Below, one piece after another: positions 25,807 through 34,696 of a DNA stretch of 53,468 nt. Origin of the DNA: a virus; IMG/VR virus record IMGVR_UViG_3300019132_000024, positions 1-53,468 of that record; one strand, given 5' to 3'. A model generated the notes under the pieces. That model was not told the DNA's origin. It did no database searches and worked only from the letters and a program-made list of their open reading frames with translations. Position 1 is the stretch's first letter. Each line of letters starts with the position of its first letter. Both the position numbers and the translations under genes were made by a program.

Positions 25807-26787
25807 TCAGACTGCCTTTGCTGGAATGCCGACGCGAACCGGCTCGAATGACTTGGCTTCTTTCACCACGCCATCGCGGCCGTCCCTGCCCTTCTTCACC
25901 GCAAGTCGGAAGCCCTTGCCTGTATCCGGCTTCTCAGTCGTCTCCTGATGACAGATCCAGAATGAGCCGCCCCAGGTCACGCCGTCACCCGGGCGATAGG
26001 TCTGGCCTTCCTTGTAGACGCCGCGGTCGATCACGACCGGAAGGCGGAAGTCCTTCATCTGGCCATCGCGCATGAAGCGCAGGACCAAGCCCTCACCCGT
26101 CTCGACAAGATCGAGGTCATCGAAGCCGAACCCATCGCGTCCGTCCTTGCCGTCCGCGCCCTTCTCGCCCGGCGCTCCATCCTTACCGACTACGGGCCCG
26201 AGGTTCTTCGTTTCCCCATTGGTCAGGGTGACGACGAGCTCGCCGGCCCGGTCGATGATCGCGCCGGCAAGCCCAATACCATCCTTTCCATCCACTCCAT
26301 CCTTGCCGTCCTTCGGCACGGGGATGGCGGACACGGCTTTCTCGACTGCCTCTGACACCATCCGCTGCACTTCAGCAGGATCGACGCTCTCACCATCCTT
26401 CCCGGGCTCGCCGTCTCCTGGCTTGGGGAGTTCGCTGACGCGCTTCTCGACCTCGGCGGCGATAAGCGGGGCCACATCCTCGACGGTGACGCTCTTGCCG
26501 TCCTGCGGCGCGGGAATGGCGGCAACGGCTCTCTGGACCTCTTCGGAGACCAAAGCCGGAATGTCAGGCAGTGCGACAGGTTCGATAGCCTCGATGGTTT
26601 CTTTCAGCCCAGCGACCTCTTCGGCGATGATCTGTCGTACCTCGCCGAGATCGGCATCCTTGCCGTCCTTCGGCGCCGGCAGTTCATCGAACCGCTTTTC
26701 CAGCGCATCCAGGCGGGACAGGATCGGGTCCAGCTGCGCCTTCACGATACCCGCAAGCTCAAGGCCGAAAGTCTTAGCGTCAATCAT
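25807..26787 (-). CDS. Collagen-like / helical-repeat virion protein
   Basis: 326 aa. The N terminus is a coiled coil (about 10-35). Then come repeated units of a DGK-rich Pro/Gly linker plus an amphipathic helix (EVRQIIAEEVAGL; EDVAPLIAAEVEKRV; EVQRMVSEAVEKAV) alternating with short collagen-like Gly-X-Y runs (GKDGVDGKDGIG; GAPGEKGADGKDGRDG). A C-terminal domain with YRPGDGVTWGGSFWIC looks like a chitin/carbohydrate-binding module of the V/XII type. ATGA overlap with portal. Being inside the head module, it may be a head fibre or decoration; that role is inferred. Confidence 0.65.
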   Translation of the reverse strand: MIDAKTFGLELAGIVKAQLDPILSRLDALEKRFDELPAPKDGKDADLGEVRQIIAEEVAGLKETIEAIEPVALPDIPALVSEEVQRAVAAIPAPQDGKSVTVEDVAPLIAAEVEKRVSELPKPGDGEPGKDGESVDPAEVQRMVSEAVEKAVSAIPVPKDGKDGVDGKDGIGLAGAIIDRAGELVVTLTNGETKNLGPVVGKDGAPGEKGADGKDGRDGFGFDDLDLVETGEGLVLRFMRDGQMKDFRLPVVIDRGVYKEGQTYRPGDGVTWGGSFWICHQETTEKPDTGKGFRLAVKKGRDGRDGVVKEAKSFEPVRVGIPAKAV

Positions 26788-28157
26788 GCCGCGAGCCCCT
26801 TCTGAAATGCCAGCGCCGCCTCTGCGACGAACGCCCGCTCTTCGGCCTGCTGCCGCGCGGCATCTTCCTCACGATCCTCCGGGGCAGGCACAGGTGCGTT
26901 CCTTTGCGCCTCGGCCTGGGCGATCAACTGAGCATCGCGGGCCGCAATGGCCTCGATCGAGTGGTCCTGCTGCTGGAGGTAGATCGTATTGCCGCCCCGA
27001 ACCTTCTTGAGTTCCAGCCGCTTGCGGCGCTCATCGAGCGTCATCACGCTCTTGGCCTTCTCCAGCACGTCCATCTGCGTCACGCTGTCCATGCGCAGAA
27101 GGTTGTCTGTGTCGAACTCGGTGCCGATGTTCTCGCCCATGCCGAGACCTTCATCGAGACAGAGCTCGATAGCCTCGATGAGCACCTGCAGGCACTGGGC
27201 ATAATACTCGACGTTCAAGCTCTGGATGTTGTTGTATGTTGGCATCGTGCCGACGCCGATCTTGTAGGGCGGAACGTGGTAGGTCGAGCAGACGACCTCG
27301 GCGGACCACTTCAGCTGCTCGATGAGCTGCGAGTCGACGGCCTTCGCCCTCATGGCCTCGTATTTCAGGCCATCGCCTAGGACTGCCACCTTGCCTGAAT
27401 TCTTGCCGGAAAAGTTCGTGTCCCAATGCTCCTTGAGGCGCTGTGCCGTCTCGTTGCTGATCGCGCCAGGCGCCGTCAGGATGCCTCCCGGCTGTGCCCC
27501 GTTCTTGAAGAACAAGGTGCTGTCGTTCTGGATTGCCAGGCCTTGCGTTGCCGCCAGACCGCCCGCGAAGATGGGCGAGAGGCCGATCAGCGGGTGAAAG
27601 AAGCAGTTGAAGCGGTCGTGGATGACCTCCCGGGCCGGCACGGTCACGCTCTCAGGGAGCCCACTGAGGTTGTCCGTGTTGAGCTGGTAGAAGACCGAAC
27701 CATCGTCGGCTACGAGCGGGGTGACGAGGGTCCAATCAAGCACATAGAGCGCCTTAACGACGCCGCGCCCGTCCCGCTGCTTGAGAGCGACTGTATTCCC
27801 GCGCTGGAGCTTCGACAGCACCCAGCTTTCTATGAACTGCATCCGGTTCTGGAAATGGTTCGGCTTGCGCAGAACCGGCGAATAGGCCGGATTGGTCGTC
27901 TCGGCCCAGATCCCGTCCGCATCCTTCTGGACCAGCTTGATGCGAAGCTTCGCGATGTCGGATGCGATCAGCGTCCGGCAGGCAAAATCGGCATGATTGG
28001 ACAGAACGGAGTCGTATCGGACCTCGACATTCTGCTGCCAAGCGCCGGCATATGACTCGAAGATGCGCCACCATCCGCCGCGCCCTTGAGCGACAGGCGC
28101 GAGCGCCTTCTCCTCCGTCGCCTGAGCGCGGGAAATGTTGATGCCGAAAAGGCGCAT
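26784..28157 (-). CDS. Portal protein (HK97 family)
   Basis: 457 aa. FACRTLIASDIAKL, LNHFQNR-type packing residues (LRKPNHFQNRMQFIES), YHVPPYKIGVG and a charged C terminus are typical of the HK97-family portal. The dodecamer forms the DNA channel at one capsid vertex. Lies after the capsid gene in transcription order, with a short gene between. Confidence 0.88.
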   Translation of the reverse strand: MRLFGINISRAQATEEKALAPVAQGRGGWWRIFESYAGAWQQNVEVRYDSVLSNHADFACRTLIASDIAKLRIKLVQKDADGIWAETTNPAYSPVLRKPNHFQNRMQFIESWVLSKLQRGNTVALKQRDGRGVVKALYVLDWTLVTPLVADDGSVFYQLNTDNLSGLPESVTVPAREVIHDRFNCFFHPLIGLSPIFAGGLAATQGLAIQNDSTLFFKNGAQPGGILTAPGAISNETAQRLKEHWDTNFSGKNSGKVAVLGDGLKYEAMRAKAVDSQLIEQLKWSAEVVCSTYHVPPYKIGVGTMPTYNNIQSLNVEYYAQCLQVLIEAIELCLDEGLGMGENIGTEFDTDNLLRMDSVTQMDVLEKAKSVMTLDERRKRLELKKVRGGNTIYLQQQDHSIEAIAARDAQLIAQAEAQRNAPVPAPEDREEDAARQQAEERAFVAEAALAFQKGLAA

Positions 28158-28160
28158 GGA

Positions 28161-28418
28161 TCAGCCCTTCGCTTCAGCGATTTTGGCTTTCAGGGTCTCG
28201 GCATCCCAGCCATGGTAGGGCCTCTTACCGACAACGCGCTGGTACTCGGCGCGCAGTGCCGTGAGGTCGCCCTCAGGGGCCGCAGGGGCGGGCTTCGCCG
28301 GCTCCTGCACCGGAGCCGCTGCCATGTCGCGACGGCCATATCCCAGCCTGCCGAGAATGCGAGCATAGCGCGGATCGCGGGCGCGAAGAGCGCGGTCCAT
28401 GTAGCTGAGAGATTTCAT
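28161..28418 (-). CDS. Hypothetical protein, 85 aa
   Basis: Start 28418 has AAAGGAG upstream. Basic N-terminal helix (ALRARDPRYARILGRLGYG), Pro/Ala linker, and a C-terminal helix pair (LRAEYQRVVGKRPYHGW then LKAKIAEA) that resembles a small HeH/SAP-like fold. Lies between capsid and portal. Confidence 0.6.
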   Translation of the reverse strand: MKSLSYMDRALRARDPRYARILGRLGYGRRDMAAAPVQEPAKPAPAAPEGDLTALRAEYQRVVGKRPYHGWDAETLKAKIAEAKG

Positions 28419-28483
28419 GTCGGTCTCCTTTGAGGGGACCGGTCGCAACCCGTTGCGACCGGCCATGATGTTCAGGCTACCGA

Positions 28484-30451
28484 TTAGGGCGTCGCGGGCG
28501 CCGCAGGATCGCCCCAGGTCACATTGTCGATCCAGGCGGCGGCACTGGCGCGGCGGCGCATCCAGTTCATGGTGCGCTCGGCGCGGAACGCCACGCTGTT
28601 CGTCTGGAACATCGAGACAAGCTCGGCGCCGACAGGAGTATCAGCGCCCGAGTCCTGGGTCGGATTGTCGACCATCTCGAGCGACGCTTCCGTGGACATG
28701 GCGATATCAACTCCACCCTCGTCAGCAAGATACACGTCTTCGGCATTCACGAGCGCCACATAGTCACCGAGGTAGTTGGACACGATGACTGGCAGTTCGA
28801 AGAACGTGCCTCCCTGCATAGTGATGCCAGGAAATTCCCGCTGGCCGAGCGGGTTCAGCATCATCATGAGCCGCAGGGCATAGGTCGCGGACATGATCCA
28901 GACGCCTGACTGAAGCGGATTGTTCGCGGCGACGAAGGCCCCAATGAGCGCCTGCACGTCCTCGCGAACAGCGTCGGCACCGGTCGCCGTGCTGTTGGTG
29001 ACGGGGGTCACGCTGTTCAGGATCGAGGCCGGCCGAACGCCAGTAACGCCAGCAGAGGCCGGATCGATGAACGAGAGGTCGGCCCGCTTGGCGATAGCCT
29101 TGGCCAGGGAGTTGCGCAGGAGCACATCCGAAGACGGCGAACTGTCGCGGATGAGCTCCATCGTCTGCACGGCGATGGTGGCAATCTTCAGCGGGGCAAT
29201 CTCGTTGCGGCCAACCGTGAAGCGGGTCAGCGGCTTGCCCTTGCCTTCGCCAACCCACTGCGCGTCGGTCTCAGAGGTTTCCGAGATGAGGGGGACGCGG
29301 AATGGGACCCGAGTCAGGGCCGGAACGTTGCCCGTGCCGAAGCGGCCGACAATCGTCATGGGGCGCAGGAACTCCACGAAATCCGCGAAGCCGCCTTCGT
29401 TGCCGATCAACGCGTCCGTGTTGCCGCTCGTCATAGCCGGGACGGCCGCCTTGACGATGTCAACGAGATCCGGGTCGGTCTTGCCGTAAAGGGCTTCGGC
29501 GACGCGGTCCATGGGCTGACTGTGCTTGGTCGAGATGGCAAGGCACTTCGCATAGCGAGCGAAGCGGATACCCTTCTCAGGCGCCGGCTTGGCGAGCGTG
29601 ATGCCCGAGCGTGCAGCCGTTCCCTCTTCCGAGGACTTGATCTGGTTGTGGACCGGCTTGGCGTTTGTCGCCTGTGCCTTCTCCAGCGCGCGGAGCCGCT
29701 TCAGGTCGCCGTCAATGGCTTCGACTTCGCCCGCGAGCGTGTCGAACTCCTCCTGCTCCTCGGCAGTGGTCGAGCGCCCCTCATCGATGGACTTCTGCAT
29801 GACCTCGGCCATGCGTGCGGACTTGGCCTGACGAGAGGCCTCAAGCGCCGCGATCTGTTCTGCAATGGTCTTCATGTTCGTGCCCTCCTTCGGGCGCAAG
29901 TTGACGGACTTGACGGTTTTCCCGGCAGCGCCCGGGCGGACAGGCCGATCATCCGCCTTGGGCTCTTTGCCGGTCGCGGCGAGCAAGGGGGCGTCGATCG
30001 ACTTGATGGTGGAGATCACCGCGTCGGCATTGGCCGGCACGGAGACGAGAGACAGCTCTAGGACTTCGGTTTCGGTGAACCGGATGCCGCCGCTGTCGAG
30101 AAAGGCATACTCAAGGGCGCGGAAGCCGATGGAGACGGCACGGACGAGGCCAGCCTTGATCTCTCCCCAGGCGGTCTCGACACGATCCCGCAGCGGGCCC
30201 GGCTCCTCGATCTTGGGAAGGCGAGCCTCGAAGGTGATGCCGTTCTTGGTGGGTCTGTCGAAGGTGACGGTGCCCACAGGCCGGTTGTGGTCGTGCTGAT
30301 GCAGCAGTGGCATTGGGTTCGCGAACCGAACACCCAATGGCTCCACAATGTCGCCAACTCGGTCCGGATTAGGACTTGTGGCCACGCCGCGGATAACGCG
30401 CTGCTCCTCCTCAACCGCCTTGATGTTGAGGACCGAATACATCCGGTTCAT
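28484..30451 (-). CDS. Fused prohead protease - major capsid protein
   Basis: 655 aa in one frame. Residues 1-150 are an HK97-type U35/S78 prohead protease (VGDIVEPLG; PLLHQHDHNRPVG with the His; VLELSLVSVPANADA with the Ser). Residues about 193-280 form a Glu/Lys coiled delta-like domain. Residues 290-655 are an HK97-fold capsid protein (GGFADFVEFLRPMTIVGRFG; TVGRNEIAPLKIATIAVQTM). A perfect AAGGAGG lies eight bases before an internal ATG at codon 193 (29875), so free capsid precursor may also be made. The protease would cut itself and the delta domain during maturation. Confidence 0.88.
   Translation of the reverse strand: MNRMYSVLNIKAVEEEQRVIRGVATSPNPDRVGDIVEPLGVRFANPMPLLHQHDHNRPVGTVTFDRPTKNGITFEARLPKIEEPGPLRDRVETAWGEIKAGLVRAVSIGFRALEYAFLDSGGIRFTETEVLELSLVSVPANADAVISTIKSIDAPLLAATGKEPKADDRPVRPGAAGKTVKSVNLRPKEGTNMKTIAEQIAALEASRQAKSARMAEVMQKSIDEGRSTTAEEQEEFDTLAGEVEAIDGDLKRLRALEKAQATNAKPVHNQIKSSEEGTAARSGITLAKPAPEKGIRFARYAKCLAISTKHSQPMDRVAEALYGKTDPDLVDIVKAAVPAMTSGNTDALIGNEGGFADFVEFLRPMTIVGRFGTGNVPALTRVPFRVPLISETSETDAQWVGEGKGKPLTRFTVGRNEIAPLKIATIAVQTMELIRDSSPSSDVLLRNSLAKAIAKRADLSFIDPASAGVTGVRPASILNSVTPVTNSTATGADAVREDVQALIGAFVAANNPLQSGVWIMSATYALRLMMMLNPLGQREFPGITMQGGTFFELPVIVSNYLGDYVALVNAEDVYLADEGGVDIAMSTEASLEMVDNPTQDSGADTPVGAELVSMFQTNSVAFRAERTMNWMRRRASAAAWIDNVTWGDPAAPATP
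29884..29890 (-). promoter_or_regulatory. Internal Shine-Dalgarno for capsid start at 29875
   Basis: AAGGAGG on the minus strand, eight bases before the ATG that opens MKTIAEQIAALEAS, exactly at the delta/capsid boundary inside the fusion gene. Confidence 0.7.
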
Positions 30452-30465
30452 TCGGTGGTTCCTTC

Positions 30466-32154
30466 TCAGCCCAGCACGAGCATTTGATATTCGGGCTTCC
30501 GCTCGTCCTTGCGGTCGCGAGACTTGAGCCCGAGCGCCATCGTCAGCGCCACAGCACCGTCAATCCGGAACCGGGCCTTGTTCTTGCCGATCTTGCGCCC
30601 GCCGGCCGGATCCGTGACCGCGACTGCGTTCGCCATGTTCCAGTTGAGCACCGGGTTGTTGCCGTGGATCAGCTTCCGGTCGATGACGGCCACCTCCATC
30701 GCGTCGATGGCGGGTGTCATGTCCCTGAAGCCCTGCCCCCACGGGATGATCCGCAGCCCGTCGCCCTTCTCGCCGTCTTTGTGCGAGGCGAAGTCGATGC
30801 GGTCGAACTCCTTGATCAGGTCGTCTATCCGCCAGCGGTCGTAGGCCATGCCGAGGACGCGGTAGCGCCCGTAGAGGTCTGCGATGTGCCGGGCGATCAC
30901 TTCCTTGTCGATCGAGCGGCCTGGCGTCGCCAGAAGGTGCCCCTGCTTGTGCCACTCGAGATAGCGATGGTTGCCCGAGCCGAAATCCCGGTTTGAATGC
31001 TCCTTCAGGAAGGCCTCGGGCTTCCAGAGGAACGGCCGGACCCGGGTCGGATCGCTCGCCGTGACCATCACGAGGGCCGTCAGGTCGTTCACGGACGACA
31101 GGTCGAGTCCGAGATAGACCTCCTCGCCCTCCTCGATGTCTGCATCCCCCTTGCAGGCCATCCATTCGGCCCGGGAGATCAGGGAAGCGACCGGCGCCAC
31201 GCGCTGGTTGAGGTAGAGGTTCCGGAACTTCGGCTCCTCTGCCGGCAGGCGCTTGGCCTTGTCGGCGATAGCCTTCAGATCCTCGAATGACCGGAAGTCG
31301 CCGAGAGCCGGGTTTGCCAGCCCCCAGCACTTGGGGTCGAAAATATCCTCTTGCTCTTCCGGCACCTCGTAGAGATGGCAGACGATGGTCGGATCCTGGG
31401 CGCTCAGACCGTCGTCAATGAGCTTCGACAGGATGTGCTCAGGGTCGTTGCTCTGCGTCGAGATCGTTACGAACAACGGCTCCGCGCGAGCACCCATCGA
31501 AGTATCAAGAACGTCATAAAGTTCGCGGTCTTTCGCTTGAGCGAGCTCGTCAAAGATGACGAACGACGGATTGAGACCATGCTTCGTCCCCGCCTCTGCC
31601 GAAATGGCCTTATAGAACGATCCATTGCCATAGCAGGCGATGGTTTTCGTGGAGTCGACGCACCGGAGCATCGCGGAGAGCTCGGGATCGGCCTTCACGA
31701 TCTGCGAGGCGACCTTGTAGACCTGTCCTGCCTGCTCCCGGTCGTTCGCTGCGGAGTAGATTTCCCCGTTCTGAATGGCTTCCGGCCCGATCAGGTGGAC
31801 GAGCACGAGAGCCGCGATCAAGGCCGTCTTGCCGTTCTTGCGGGCAATCGAGAGGATCGCCCGCCGCACCTGGCGCCGATACTGCCCCTTCGTGAGCGCG
31901 TGCGGCTCGTAGATGTCCCGGATGAACTCCTTCTGCCACTCCCGAAGGACGAACGGGCCGCCCTGACCTTCGCCGCTCGGGACGGTCAATGCCTCGATGA
32001 AGCGAATGACTCGTTCTGCCCGATCAGCCCGTCGAACTTGCTGGCCGGCTTTTCGTCCGGAAGCTTTAACGCGGCCCGGGCGACCGGATCGAGGAACAGG
32101 CGGGCGCCGATTGACAGCAGAAGCCGCGCCTGCTCGTTCATGTGCTTGAGCCAT
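30466..32154 (-). CDS. terL: Terminase large subunit
   Basis: 562 aa DNA packaging motor and nuclease, HK97-like. Walker A is SIARKNGKTAL (about 103-113), Walker B FVIFDELAQ (about 188-196), and the RNase-H-like nuclease begins at EEVYLGLDLSSVNDLTA, with the first acidic residue. The annotated start overlaps terS by 169 bases; no good alternative ATG lies between there and the conserved VIRFIEALTVPSGEG block, so the true start is uncertain. Confidence 0.9.
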   Translation of the reverse strand: MAQAHERAGAASAVNRRPPVPRSGRPGRVKASGRKAGQQVRRADRAERVIRFIEALTVPSGEGQGGPFVLREWQKEFIRDIYEPHALTKGQYRRQVRRAILSIARKNGKTALIAALVLVHLIGPEAIQNGEIYSAANDREQAGQVYKVASQIVKADPELSAMLRCVDSTKTIACYGNGSFYKAISAEAGTKHGLNPSFVIFDELAQAKDRELYDVLDTSMGARAEPLFVTISTQSNDPEHILSKLIDDGLSAQDPTIVCHLYEVPEEQEDIFDPKCWGLANPALGDFRSFEDLKAIADKAKRLPAEEPKFRNLYLNQRVAPVASLISRAEWMACKGDADIEEGEEVYLGLDLSSVNDLTALVMVTASDPTRVRPFLWKPEAFLKEHSNRDFGSGNHRYLEWHKQGHLLATPGRSIDKEVIARHIADLYGRYRVLGMAYDRWRIDDLIKEFDRIDFASHKDGEKGDGLRIIPWGQGFRDMTPAIDAMEVAVIDRKLIHGNNPVLNWNMANAVAVTDPAGGRKIGKNKARFRIDGAVALTMALGLKSRDRKDERKPEYQMLVLG

Positions 32155-32465
32155 GGGTTCAGTACTGGTTGACCTTGAGACCCTGCCTCGACGTGCTTGA
32201 ACTCGGGCTTGTTCACCTCCTCCACGCAGCGCTTGTGCTCGGCCCAGGCGCTCGCATAGGCCGCGAGCAGGAAGGCGTCACAAGCTGCGTAGGTCTTCGG
32301 CGGCAGCGAGCGCTTGATGATCTCGATGCAAGCCTTCGCGTCGTCGCTCAGATGATCGGGGGCGACCACAGTGCCGCCAGCCACAATCGCTGTCTCAGGA
32401 ATAGGCCGCTTGCCGGGGTTGCCCTCAAGGCGGCGAGCCTCTGGGGACTTCCGTGGGCGTCCCAT
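31986..32465 (-). CDS. terS: Terminase small subunit (P27 family)
   Basis: 159 aa. MGRPRKSPEARRLEGNPGKRP is the typical P27 opening; then a helical DNA-recognition region and PWLKHMNEQARLLLSIGARL. Recognises the packaging site and activates TerL. Lies 106 bases after the HNH-associated small gene. Confidence 0.88.
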   Translation of the reverse strand: MGRPRKSPEARRLEGNPGKRPIPETAIVAGGTVVAPDHLSDDAKACIEIIKRSLPPKTYAACDAFLLAAYASAWAEHKRCVEEVNKPEFKHVEAGSQGQPVLNPWLKHMNEQARLLLSIGARLFLDPVARAALKLPDEKPASKFDGLIGQNESFASSRH

Positions 32466-32570
32466 GTTACATCATCCTAAAAAGGTTCGGAGTTTTGCGG
32501 AAACTAAAGCGAGACTTGGGGCGCCGGTCCGGGCTGGAAACGCTCTAGAGTTTCAGATACCCCCCCGCGC

Positions 32571-32795
32571 CTAGGGCTTGGCCTGCCCGTCTGTGCGTGG
32601 GTGGCGATGCTGCACGAAACGAAAGGACCGCACGTCCATCACGTCACGTCCTCTCTGCCTCATCGCATTCAGCGGGTCAGCGTCGATCCACTCTTGCACT
32701 AGATCAGCATCTGACTGCGAGGTGCATGTGAGGTAGGTGCCATATGCCCTCACCCCGACCGGGACCGTTGACTGGCTCTTGCGCTGCTTGCTCAT
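32571..32795 (-). CDS. Hypothetical protein, 74 aa
   Basis: Starts MSKQRKSQSTVPVG with ATGA overlapping the HNH stop. Contains a beta segment and SDADLVQEWIDADPLNAM. No family recognised; may regulate or accompany packaging from its position between HNH and TerS. Confidence 0.5.
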   Translation of the reverse strand: MSKQRKSQSTVPVGVRAYGTYLTCTSQSDADLVQEWIDADPLNAMRQRGRDVMDVRSFRFVQHRHPRTDGQAKP

Positions 32796-33130
32796 CCTAT
32801 CGGCCATCCGTCTACGTCTACAGCCTGGAAGCGTCCTCGCTCCTCACGCTGCTTGTCCCTGTTGTGGTGTGTCTCACAAAGGCTCTGGGTGTTCTCGTAT
32901 TCGAAGAACAGGTCAGATTTGCCTTCGTGCCTCTTGATGTGATCCACAATCCAGGCCTTGCCGACCTTTCCCTCTGCCTTGCACATCCGGCACAGGGGCT
33001 CGTCTCTCAGCCTCTTGGATCGGATGGCGTACCACCGCTGTGTCTTGTACCAGGCGCGCCATGGCTTCTCGGCTCTGCGCTTGGCGTCATGCTCCCTGTT
33101 GCGGATCCGTCTATCGAGAGGGGCTGTCAT
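32792..33130 (-). CDS. HNH endonuclease, packaging-associated
   Basis: 112 aa. LCRMCKAEGKVGKAWIVDHI supplies the CxxC knuckle and the D-H of the HNH fold; LCETHHNRD supplies the second Cys and His pair. HNH proteins next to terminase genes assist cos cleavage in HK97-like phages (known), suggesting a cos packaging mode here. Starts directly at the stop of the preceding micro-gene (TGAATG). Confidence 0.85.
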   Translation of the reverse strand: MTAPLDRRIRNREHDAKRRAEKPWRAWYKTQRWYAIRSKRLRDEPLCRMCKAEGKVGKAWIVDHIKRHEGKSDLFFEYENTQSLCETHHNRDKQREERGRFQAVDVDGWPIG

Positions 33131-33283
33131 TCAGGCCAGAAGCAGGAAGCGCCGATGCAGCGGCGTGAGTGTCTTGCGGGTGGCGTGGAGCATGTAGAGC
33201 TGATTGCGCCGGGCTTCGGAGAGTTGGAGTTCCACCTGATTTTCTCTCAGGCTTTGGGCGAGGAAGCGGCGAAGGATGTCCAT
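33131..33283 (-). CDS. Micro-protein A, 50 aa (paralogue of 34233-34352)
   Basis: Reads MDILRRFLAQSLRENQ then VELQLSEARRNQLYM, an amphipathic helix, with a basic tail HRRFLLLA. Its N-terminal 31 residues align with the gene at 34233-34352, about 65% identical. Stop and next ATG touch (TGAATG), so it is coupled to the HNH gene. SD is weak. Function unknown; conservation across two copies argues that it is translated. Confidence 0.6.
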   Translation of the reverse strand: MDILRRFLAQSLRENQVELQLSEARRNQLYMLHATRKTLTPLHRRFLLLA

Positions 33284-33360
33284 GGCTGCTCAAGCCAATC
33301 TATGGATCTTGCATCTGCGGTGGAACTCCTCTCAAAGTATAGCCTTGGGAGGATCGACCT

Positions 33361-33534
33361 ATGCCGTTCAATGTTGGCGATGTCGTGCGTCTGAAAGGTC
33401 ACCCTACGCACAGGATGACGGTTGTCGAGATCAGGGACGACTGGGTCATGTGCCGATGGGTCGATAATTCCGGCCCTCAAGAAGGGGTGTTCTCGATCGA
33501 TGATATTGAATACATCCCGGAAACCAGCCAATGA
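33361..33534 (+). CDS. DUF2158/YodC-like small protein, 57 aa
   Basis: Reads MPFNVGDVVRLKGHP, then MTVVEIRDDWVMCRW, then an acidic C-terminal strand. This is the small beta-barrel pattern of DUF2158 (YodC). GGGAGG lies eight bases before the ATG. Function of the family is unknown. First of the plus-strand group between late and early modules. Confidence 0.68.
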   Translation: MPFNVGDVVRLKGHPTHRMTVVEIRDDWVMCRWVDNSGPQEGVFSIDDIEYIPETSQ

Positions 33535-33713
33535 TCGTGCAAGATCTCCTGAATACTAGAAACCCAGCTTCTTAGCCCCAGAACGCAAAGCTAGGCATCT
33601 GCCCCTATAATGCCACAATAGTCCTTTTGGCTTATTCTCATCGGTCGAGCGGTGAGGCTCCCGATCTTTCAGGCGCAATGTTGCCCTCGAAGTACCCTGG
33701 CACGGAGGGCATT

Positions 33714-34010
33714 ATGTCCGGCCAAAGTCAGTTGCATCCTGTCTATAGAGCGTATGTGACCAGCCCTCTGGGACACATTCTCAATTCAGTTCATCTCGAC
33801 TGTGAGACGGACGAGCAAGCCATAGAGGAAGCCCGTCGTCTCGTGGGCGAGTACAGTGTCCAGCTATGGGATCGCGACCGGAAGATCGCATTCTTCCCTG
33901 CCCTCACCTCAACAGTCCCAGCTTCTCGGCCACGGTCTATGGTCCACGAACTTGGGCATTCACACAGGCTCTGCCAAGATGAGCGGACTTCCAAGGAAGA
34001 TTCCCTATGA
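33714..34010 (+). CDS. Hypothetical protein, 98 aa
   Basis: Starts MSGQSQLHPVYRAYVTSP, with GGAGGG upstream; the earlier frame to 33627 is rejected. The block ILNSVHLDCETDEQAIEEA then RRLVGEYSVQLWDRDRKI is a small Rhizobiales family of unknown role. ATGA overlap with the next gene. Confidence 0.6.
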   Translation: MSGQSQLHPVYRAYVTSPLGHILNSVHLDCETDEQAIEEARRLVGEYSVQLWDRDRKIAFFPALTSTVPASRPRSMVHELGHSHRLCQDERTSKEDSL

Positions 34011-34246
34011 GTTCCGAAGACACCCGCATCAAAGAACACATCCAGCGGCATAAAGACGGAAGCCTTTGGGCTAGAGGCCAAACCATCGATGGCGTCGCGA
34101 CCGGCTATTGGGAGTGGTTCAGGATCGATGGGACAAAGCTGCGATCAGGCTACTTCGAGAATGGCGAGCAGGTAGGCGAATGGACCACCTACGACAAAAA
34201 CGGCGAGGTTTACAAAGTCACCAAGATGAAGCCTAAGCCACCCTGA
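34007..34246 (+). CDS. MORN-repeat-like protein (YwqK type)
   Basis: 79 aa. Repeats of aromatic-Gly strands (GVATGYWEWFRIDGTKL; RSGYFENGEQVGEWTTY) match the MORN/YwqK variant fold. In other bacteria this family is often labelled a toxin-antitoxin component, without firm evidence. Coupled to the gene before it. Confidence 0.7.
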   Translation: MSSEDTRIKEHIQRHKDGSLWARGQTIDGVATGYWEWFRIDGTKLRSGYFENGEQVGEWTTYDKNGEVYKVTKMKPKPP

Positions 34247-34352
34247 TCGACGCCGCGATCATGTACAACTGATCCCGCAGCATCTCGGAGCGCTGCAGCT
34301 GGATCTGGTTCTCCCTCAGGGTCTGGGAGAGGAAGCGGAGAAGGATGTCCAT
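34233..34352 (-). CDS. Micro-protein B, 39 aa (paralogue of 33131-33283)
   Basis: Reads MDILLRFLSQTLRENQ then IQLQRSEMLRDQLYMIAAS. GGGAG lies about eight bases before the ATG. Overlaps the end of the MORN-like gene by 14 bases on the other strand. 34353-34696 upstream holds no gene I can support. Confidence 0.55.
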   Translation of the reverse strand: MDILLRFLSQTLRENQIQLQRSEMLRDQLYMIAASIRVA

Positions 34353-34696
34353 GAGCCACGCTCCCTACTCAGGGCCAGGCGTGCCAGAAAGAGGGCGGGC
34401 AATTGCTTACCGACCCTCGATCTATGGAGCGGGTGGGCGGTGCTGCCCCGCCGCCGCACGGGATGGGATCCCGCCGTTGCCTGCTTCACCCGCGATACAG
34501 CAAGGATAGCAGGCGCCTGGTGCCCAGCAACTGAACTCCAGGACTACCTCAACAGCCCCGGCTTCTCAGCGTCAGAATGGCGCCCCCAAAAGGACTCGTT
34601 ACCGTGCCAGGTTGAGAAGTCGATGGGCGCTTAGCTGACCGTTGGCCTTTCAGGTGCGTCCCCGCCTCTAAGTTTTGCAAACTCTGGAGGCTCGCC

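Noticed and set aside
34440-34634. 64-aa plus-strand frame
   Set aside because: No SD, Trp/Pro/Arg-rich, no family; lies in an intergenic stretch.
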